Assembly: GCA_963708095.1 (NCBI GenBank)
Contig: OY970182.1
Location: 4,712,001 to 4,776,000 of the forward strand
Source: JAJZVS01 sp963708095
GTDB lineage: Bacteria > Pseudomonadota > Alphaproteobacteria > Acetobacterales > Acetobacteraceae
Direction of reading: 5' to 3'
DNA length: 64,000 nucleotides
The position numbers and the translations under genes are program-made. The notes beneath the pieces are model-generated. The model worked only from the letters and a program-made list of their open reading frames with translations, made no database searches and was not told the DNA's origin. Each line of letters starts with the position of its first letter. The first letter of the stretch is position 1. Shown piece by piece: positions 62,078-64,000 of this stretch.

Positions 62078-63130
62078 ATGAGTTCCTCGCTTGGGTTCGA
62101 ACTGCACGCGCTCGAAGTGGTCGCCGCAGTCTGCGAGCTCAACAGCATGACCCTGGCCGCGCGCCAGCTCGGCATGACCCAGCCCGCGGTGTCGTACACG
62201 ATCCGCCAGCTCGAGACGGCGCTCGGCATCACCATCCTCGACCGGACCCACCGACCGCTGACACCGACCACGGCGGGCTACTGGCTGGCCCAGGCCGCCG
62301 GCCGGGTCCTGCGGGAAGCGCAGCAGATCCCCCTCGCGGTCCGGCACCTCGAGACCGGCATGGCGGTGCAGCTCAGGATCGGCCTGGTCGACTCGCTCTC
62401 GGTTCCGTTCGTGCCGGAACTGGTGCGCGCAACTGAATCATCGATCCGTTCCCTGTCGATCTCGTCGGGTCTCGCCCGCAGCCTGCGTGCGGGGCTGATG
62501 GACCACAACCTCGACCTGCTGATCACGAATGACGGGATGGAAGGGATCGACGGGCTGCTCCGCCACCCGATCCTCGCCGAGCCCTATGTTCTCGTGGTGC
62601 CGCAGAAGGGCGAGGCCGAGTGGGAGAAGATGAGCCTGGCGGAGCTGGGGCAGCGGCTGCCGCTGATCCGGTGGAACGCCCGTTCCCATATCGCAGCGGA
62701 TATCGAGCGGCATCTGCGGCGCTTGCGCCTCGAACTGCCGCGCCGGTTCGAGTTCGAATCGGCAGGGGTCATCCTGGCCATGGTGGAGGCGGGGCTCGGC
62801 TGGTCCCTGCTGACGCCGCTGTCGATCTTCGAGGTCAAGGCGCGCGTGCCGCGGGTACGGACCCTGCCGGTGCCGGGTCCCGCCTTCTCGCGCCATCTGG
62901 ACCTGATCTCGCGTGCCGGCGAGATCGACGCGCTCGCAGGCCGCATTGCGGAAGTTTCGCAGCGGATCCTGCGCAACCGCTACCTTCCGGAGATCCTGCG
63001 GCTCGCGCCCTGGCTCGAGGGCCAGGTGCTCGTCGGCGGCGCCGACCGGAAAATAGTCGTCGGCGGTGCCGACCGGCAGGTACTCGCGGGCGGCGCCGAG
63101 CGGCCTCCGCCGGCGCGGCGCGGACGGTGA
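62078..63130 (+). CDS. LysR-family transcriptional regulator with C-terminal repeats
   Basis: A 350-residue LTTR, longer than the usual 300. The HTH is LEVVAAVCELNSMTLAARQL, GMTQPAVSYTIRQLETALGI; the ligand domain follows (LRIGLVDSLSVPFVPELV; PYVLVVPQKGEAEWE). The C-terminus carries three imperfect nine-residue repeats (QVLVGGADR, KIVVGGADR, QVLAGGAER), encoded at 63023-63103. ATG at 62078 has GAGAGG upstream. It is divergent from the importer operon and is probably its regulator. Confidence 0.92.
   Translation: MSSSLGFELHALEVVAAVCELNSMTLAARQLGMTQPAVSYTIRQLETALGITILDRTHRPLTPTTAGYWLAQAAGRVLREAQQIPLAVRHLETGMAVQLRIGLVDSLSVPFVPELVRATESSIRSLSISSGLARSLRAGLMDHNLDLLITNDGMEGIDGLLRHPILAEPYVLVVPQKGEAEWEKMSLAELGQRLPLIRWNARSHIAADIERHLRRLRLELPRRFEFESAGVILAMVEAGLGWSLLTPLSIFEVKARVPRVRTLPVPGPAFSRHLDLISRAGEIDALAGRIAEVSQRILRNRYLPEILRLAPWLEGQVLVGGADRKIVVGGADRQVLAGGAERPPPARRGR
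63023..63103 (+). repeat. Three 27-bp tandem repeats at the 3' end of lysR
   Basis: Units 63023-63049, 63050-63076 and 63077-63103 share the core GTCGGCGG(C/T)GCCGACCGG (GCGGGCGGCGCCGAGCGG in the third). They are in frame and encode the nine-residue repeats in the LysR tail. Confidence 0.85.
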
Positions 63131-63194
63131 GGTCACGCCCCGCGCCCCGCACGAGGAAGCCGCCGGCGGCTGCCGCCGACGTGCGGCGTGCGGC

Positions 63195-63617
63195 CTAGCC
63201 GACGATCTCCACCCCGGCGAAGAAGAAGGCGATCTCGGCCGTGGCGTTCTCGGCGCTGTCCGAGCCGTGCACGGAATTGGCCTCGATGCTCTCGGCCAGT
63301 TCGGCGCGGATGGTGCCGGCGGCGGCCTTGGCGGGGTCGGTGGCGCCCATCGCCGTGCGGTTGCGCGCCACGGCGTCCTCGCCCTCCAGCACCTGCACGA
63401 CCACCGGGCCGGACGTCATGAAGGTGACGAGGTCGCGGTAGAACGGACGCTCCTTGTGCACCGCGTAGAACGCCTCGGCCTGGGCCGTGGTCAGACGCAG
63501 CCGCTTCTGCGCGACGATCCGGAGGCCGGTCGCCTCTAGCATGGCGTTGACCCGGCCGGTGAGGTTCCGCCGTGTGGCGTCGGGCTTGATGATGGAGAAG
63601 GTGCGTTCGATCGGCAT
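63195..63617 (-). CDS. ndk: Nucleoside diphosphate kinase
   Basis: A 140-residue NDK, the standard length, which balances nucleoside triphosphates through a phosphohistidine. ERTFSIIKPDATRRNLTGRV is the N-terminal strand; AVHKERPFYRDLVTFMTSGP and GATDPAKAAAGTIRAELAES follow; the active His is in EANSVHGSDSAENA (about residue 117). ATG at 63617 fits the family start; the frame runs upstream to 63749 without homology. Confidence 0.96.
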   Translation of the reverse strand: MPIERTFSIIKPDATRRNLTGRVNAMLEATGLRIVAQKRLRLTTAQAEAFYAVHKERPFYRDLVTFMTSGPVVVQVLEGEDAVARNRTAMGATDPAKAAAGTIRAELAESIEANSVHGSDSAENATAEIAFFFAGVEIVG

Positions 63618-64000
63618 GCGGGGGGATCCTGTCGGAAGGGGAGGGGGCGGAACGACCGGCCGGCGCCGGACGCAATGACGCGGGGAACCCCGGCCGGTCG
63701 GGCGAGCGGGCCAAACGCGCGTGGGGCGGCCGGCACCGCGCGCGCCCACCGTGAGACCGGGGACCGCACGTCACGCGCGCCGCTCCTAAGCGGTCCTCGC
63801 GGGTTCGGCAACCGGGAGCGCGCCGGGTCAGGGCTATCGCCTGAGCGTCCGGGCGCGTCGCCTCTCCCGCGCTGCGGGCTTCGCGGCCCAAGCCCGCAGC
63901 GCGGGGATAGGTGAAGAAGCCCGCCGCCCGCGCCGATCTTCGGAATCAAGCGATTGCCCTGCGCACCGGGCTGGCGCGGCCCCGGGGGATGTTGCTTGCT
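63618..64000. other. Region upstream of ndk to the window edge, with a repeat copy
   Basis: GC-rich, with no supported gene. The repeat element occupies 63830-63960. The ndk promoter should lie in 63620-63800; I cannot pick out a clear -35/-10 pair. Confidence 0.45.
63830..63960. repeat. Repeat element, divergent 131-bp copy
   Basis: AGGGCTATCG (63830-63839) and CGATTGCCCT (63951-63960) are near-perfect inverted ends. The interior has CGCGTCGCCTCTCCCGCGCT and GCGCGGGGATAGGTGAAGAAG, matching the internal blocks of the copies at 35104 and 37307 in the same orientation, and a CTGCGGGCTT-CGCGGCCC-AAGCCCGCAG hairpin. Confidence 0.7.

Overview
The window is high-GC DNA (roughly two thirds G+C) from an alphaproteobacterium, most plausibly a member of the Acetobacteraceae/Rhodospirillales. 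This rests on the codon and base composition, the cyo-type quinol oxidase, the gene families present and the style of the short palindromic repeats. It is inference, as no rRNA or tRNA gene is visible. Replication, translation, protein-quality-control and central-metabolism genes (thrS, infC, clpS-clpA, ndk, rpiA, pstSCA) indicate a chromosomal location.

Layout. 1-1465: end of a cytochrome bo3 oxidase operon (cyoB 3' end, cyoC, cyoD). 1604-4216: thrS and infC. 4337-5212: aldo/keto reductase. 5442-16232: a surface-sugar island bracketed by two decayed IS remnants (IS1380-type on the left, IS5-type on the right). It holds a rightward pair (GT2 glycosyltransferase and a DUF2172/DUF4910-type metallopeptidase) and a leftward run: CDP-glucose synthase rfbF, NAD-epimerase, sugar C-methyltransferase, TylF-type O-methyltransferase, RmlC-type epimerase, a broken gene, an O-acyltransferase and an SDR. 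Together these look like synthesis and decoration of a branched, methylated deoxysugar. 16745-23459: metabolic and stress genes (DUF4387/AtuA pair, UPF0114, [2Fe-2S] protein, ohr, DUF255 thioredoxin-like protein, RidA). 23614-29980: a flavin-binding protein, a TIGR03087-like glycosyltransferase, pstS-pstC-pstA without pstB, and an SDR. 29952-37381: a second glycan locus (two GT2/GT4 enzymes, a GT8, two methyltransferases, a flippase); its last two genes have lower GC and sit between two copies of one repeat element. 37412-38055 is a degenerate IS6 element.

38153-48105: lipoprotein, formaldehyde dehydrogenase, Fsr-type efflux pump with a divergent AraC regulator, DUF155-like protein, and a marR-emrAB efflux locus. 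48671-53772: clpA, clpS, a phasin, and a D,D-carboxypeptidase with a SPOR domain. 53849-61697: one long leftward transcription unit with a polar amino-acid-type ABC importer, amidohydrolase, SDR, DSD1-type PLP enzyme, M19 dipeptidase and rpiA, with a divergent LysR gene. The window ends with ndk and another repeat copy.

The observations I rate highest are two abutting 16-bp perfect palindromes at 31051-31083, one parS-like; a four-copy repeat family with inverted ends that frames a low-GC two-gene cassette; the sugar cluster with its odd rfbF (GTQL instead of GTRL) and its peptidase; a CTGC-N3-GCAG site at the phasin promoter; and the importer-DSD1-dipeptidase operon, whose substrate is not obvious.
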